A DNA stretch of 20,251 nt, taken from a virus. The notes beneath the pieces were generated by a model. The model saw only the letters and a list, made by a program, of their open reading frames with translations, did no database searches and was not told where the DNA came from. The position numbers and the translations under genes were made by a program. This document shows positions 18,597-20,251 of the stretch, piece by piece. Position 1 is the stretch's first letter, and each line of letters starts with the position of its first letter. The stretch is taken from positions 1-20,251 of IMG/VR virus record IMGVR_UViG_3300020057_000173; one strand, given 5' to 3'.

Positions 18597-19426
18597 CGGC
18601 GCCGAACCCCGTACATCTCGTTGACGGTCGTTAGCGTCGGGCCGTTTCGCGGCGTGCAGGTGTCGTTTTTAACGGTCTCAATGCACGCGCTCTGCAGGGG
18701 CCAGCGTCGGTGTAGTCCGCGCGTTACAGAGTCGCGACCACGTAGCGCGTAGATGTCGTAAATCTCTTGAGCACTTAGGTTTGCAAGATACAGCCGACAA
18801 TCCGCAAAAGTGCCGGACGTCCAGTTAAACCACGTGCCGCCGTTCTTACGCTCGGCGCCGATTGCCAGGGTGTTCGCAAAGTTTGCCACCGTCCCTAGGC
18901 CGTCGCTGTAGGGCTTGGTCCATGTCGTTTTCGCGACGCCGTCCTGATACCAGACGATCGCCTTTGAGGCATTGCTGCCAGCTCCCGACCCGTCCGCAAC
19001 AACGGACACCGCGTGGTGGTGCAACACGTTGTCGCTGACAGTGCCGGCGCCAAGCTCCTGATGCCAGAGCACGCCGGTGTCGGTGTAGTCGCCGAAATTG
19101 ATCAGCACGTGGTCGGCATTGTTAGCGATATCGCTCGTGTAGCCAGCGAGCGAAAACCAAATCGACTGATTCGCCGCGCTTACCGCGCCCTGTGCGCCCG
19201 TCGTAAACGATGCCATGATTGTCGCGACGCTCGACTGCGACGTCTTGACCCAGCACATCATCGTCCAGCCGGCGGACGCTTTGATCGACGAGCCGAACGA
19301 TCCCATGGTCCCGATGTCGACGCGATCGTTGGTGCCGTCGAGTGTGTAGCCAGCGTGCGCCGGGACGGGCGCAAGCAAAGCAACGATTAGCCCGAGGGCT
19401 AAATTTAGTCGTCGGGCTAACTTCAT
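18593..19426 (-). CDS. Secreted LamG/concanavalin-like protein, 277 aa
   Basis: ATG 19426 overlaps the upstream stop as TGATG. It starts with a clear Sec signal peptide (MKLARRLNLALGLIVALLAP, VPAHA then GYT). The remainder fits a LamG-like jelly roll (Laminin_G_3 type): YTLDGTNDRVDIGTMGSFGS, GWTMMCWVKTSQSS, a middle strand series with VVADGSG and WYQDGV, and TLAIGAERKNGGTWFNWTSG, FADCRLYLANLSAQEIYDIY. These domains bind carbohydrates or proteins. In a tail cluster it could be a receptor-binding or decoration protein, but a signal peptide is unusual for a virion protein and suggests export during infection. Confidence 0.72.
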   Translation of the reverse strand: MKLARRLNLALGLIVALLAPVPAHAGYTLDGTNDRVDIGTMGSFGSSIKASAGWTMMCWVKTSQSSVATIMASFTTGAQGAVSAANQSIWFSLAGYTSDIANNADHVLINFGDYTDTGVLWHQELGAGTVSDNVLHHHAVSVVADGSGAGSNASKAIVWYQDGVAKTTWTKPYSDGLGTVANFANTLAIGAERKNGGTWFNWTSGTFADCRLYLANLSAQEIYDIYALRGRDSVTRGLHRRWPLQSACIETVKNDTCTPRNGPTLTTVNEMYGVRRR

Positions 19427-20251
19427 CAGTTCACCGCCACGCCAACGTGCGCGACCCGCCAGTCCTGAGTCATTGTGTCCGAACCATTCGCGGTCAGGCG
19501 CTCAAGCTCGCAGAGCAGGACCGTGCCCGCTGTAGCGGACAACCCGCTCACCGTATAGGCAAACGTCTTGCGCTGGATCGTCGCGTTGTCGGTGAGAGTT
19601 ACCGCTGTTGCCACCTGCTGCGTAAACGATCCGGTGCCGTATTGTTGCCGGCAGTCGAGCGCCATAACGACGCCGTTGTTCGACGTGAAGCCGCTCGCCG
19701 CCGCTGCTGCGTCAATGGTGATATCGATAGTTGTCGCCCCTGTCGGCAGCACAATCTCAAGGCCGCGACCCTCTGACGTCGACGTGCTGTAGGCGATGAC
19801 ATTGACCAGGTTGTAGGTCTCGAGGTCCGCCATCGCGGTCGTGGGCCACGAGGTGCCGACCGGGAGCATCTGGTCGGCCATATAATCCTTGGTCCAGAGC
19901 GCTCCGCCACCACCGCCAGACGGGGCCGCCCACGTGCCGTCAGCTCGGAGGTAGTTGGTCGTGCCGCCACCGGACGCGGGAGCAACGCCAGCAGCACCGC
20001 TTGTAAACGTCGAAGTGAGCCCGTCGACATAGGACTTCGACGTCGCGTCGTTGGCGTTCGCCGGCGTGGTTGCGACGCGGAAGTTGGCCAGCGTGCCTGA
20101 GCCGTTCGTTGCGCCAGGCACGCCAGCCGCAATGCGCTCAAGACCCGTGTCGATGGTGGCGTCGGCTGCGCTGGTCGACGTCCATTGAAACTTGCCACCA
20201 GAACCTAAAGCCAGGTTGCTTGTTGAGTTGCCCGGCATCTTGGCGATGACG
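19426..20251 (-). CDS. Tail-fibre-like protein (N-terminus beyond window)
   Basis: The frame is open to the right edge of the window (VIAK before MPGNST), so the gene probably begins outside; ATG 20238 is the only start visible and would give 270 residues. The first half has features common in phage tail fibres: NANDATSKSYVDGLTSTFTS, then ASGGGTTNYLRADGTWAAPS followed by a glycine run, a shaft-to-head transition. The C-terminal 150 residues are beta-rich (TYNLVNVIAYSTSTSEGRGL, EIVLPTGATTIDITIDAAAA) and should be the receptor-facing domain. The next gene starts one base into its stop codon. Confidence 0.75.
   Translation of the reverse strand, partial: VIAKMPGNSTSNLALGSGGKFQWTSTSAADATIDTGLERIAAGVPGATNGSGTLANFRVATTPANANDATSKSYVDGLTSTFTSGAAGVAPASGGGTTNYLRADGTWAAPSGGGGGALWTKDYMADQMLPVGTSWPTTAMADLETYNLVNVIAYSTSTSEGRGLEIVLPTGATTIDITIDAAAAASGFTSNNGVVMALDCRQQYGTGSFTQQVATAVTLTDNATIQRKTFAYTVSGLSATAGTVLLCELERLTANGSDTMTQDWRVAHVGVAVN

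Noticed and set aside
1-20251. Diversity-generating retroelement beside capsid or tail genes
   Set aside because: No reverse transcriptase motif and no template/variable repeat pair with adenine-biased changes; the repeats seen are exact or indel-bearing.

Overview
The window looks like part of a GC-rich double-stranded DNA phage or prophage with a short-tailed (podovirus-like) virion plan. It carries an N4-gp56/DUF4043-type major capsid protein, a scaffold, a P22-like portal with a long glutamine-rich C-terminal helix, small and large terminase subunits and a tail-fibre-like protein. Replication genes are a primase-polymerase/helicase fusion and a Sak4-like ATPase paired with an SSB-like protein. 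The host is Gram-negative, since there is an exported lipoprotein. The style of that lipoprotein (MKLL...ATAC-GSS, cysteine-rich, serine/aspartate-rich) suggests a Myxococcota-type host, but this is inference only. No tRNA, rRNA or CRISPR array was seen.

Layout. 1-1724 (minus): major capsid protein (cut by the window edge) and scaffold. 1725-1875: divergent control region with two 18-bp palindromes. 1876-4935 (plus): portal and two small unknown genes, ending at a hairpin between convergent genes. 4984-7162 (minus): large terminase (apparently starting at CTG), small terminase and a VRR-NUC nuclease. 7192-7641 (plus): palindrome and Xre regulator. 7564-8154: a mostly non-coding, repeat-rich region with direct repeats, a 27-bp inverted repeat and an AT-rich core. 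8075-8414: relics of small genes. 8411-11929 (minus): a Cro/YdaS-like regulator, an unknown gene, the primase-polymerase/helicase and a short low-complexity gene whose DNA forms a 9-bp-period inverted array. 11940-12008: a promoter with operators. 12038-14947 (plus): early genes, mostly very small and joined by 4-bp stop/start overlaps, then Sak4-like ATPase and SSB. 14957-14990: strong hairpin. 15102-15524 (plus): lipoprotein cargo gene. 15526-15870: broken integrase remnant. 15917-20251 (minus): lysis and tail cluster with M15 endopeptidase, holin-like protein, several small membrane or coiled-coil proteins, an HExxH membrane protein, a secreted LamG-like protein and a tail-fibre-like protein.

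How it fits together. The rightward early promoter at 11979-12008 has an operator between its -35 and -10 boxes and faces a leftward gene for a Cro-like protein, which looks like a regulatory switch. The leftward arm makes the primase-helicase and the rightward arm makes recombination and ssDNA-binding proteins. Structural, packaging and lysis genes lie in separately oriented blocks. The integrase is reduced to a frameshifted N-terminal fragment, and a methyltransferase-like gene and a TubC-like gene are also broken. The element may therefore be a decaying prophage or a phage that lost lysogeny. The most unusual part is the repeat-rich interval at 7.56-8.59 kb, which I interpret as a candidate replication origin or other cis-acting DNA site.
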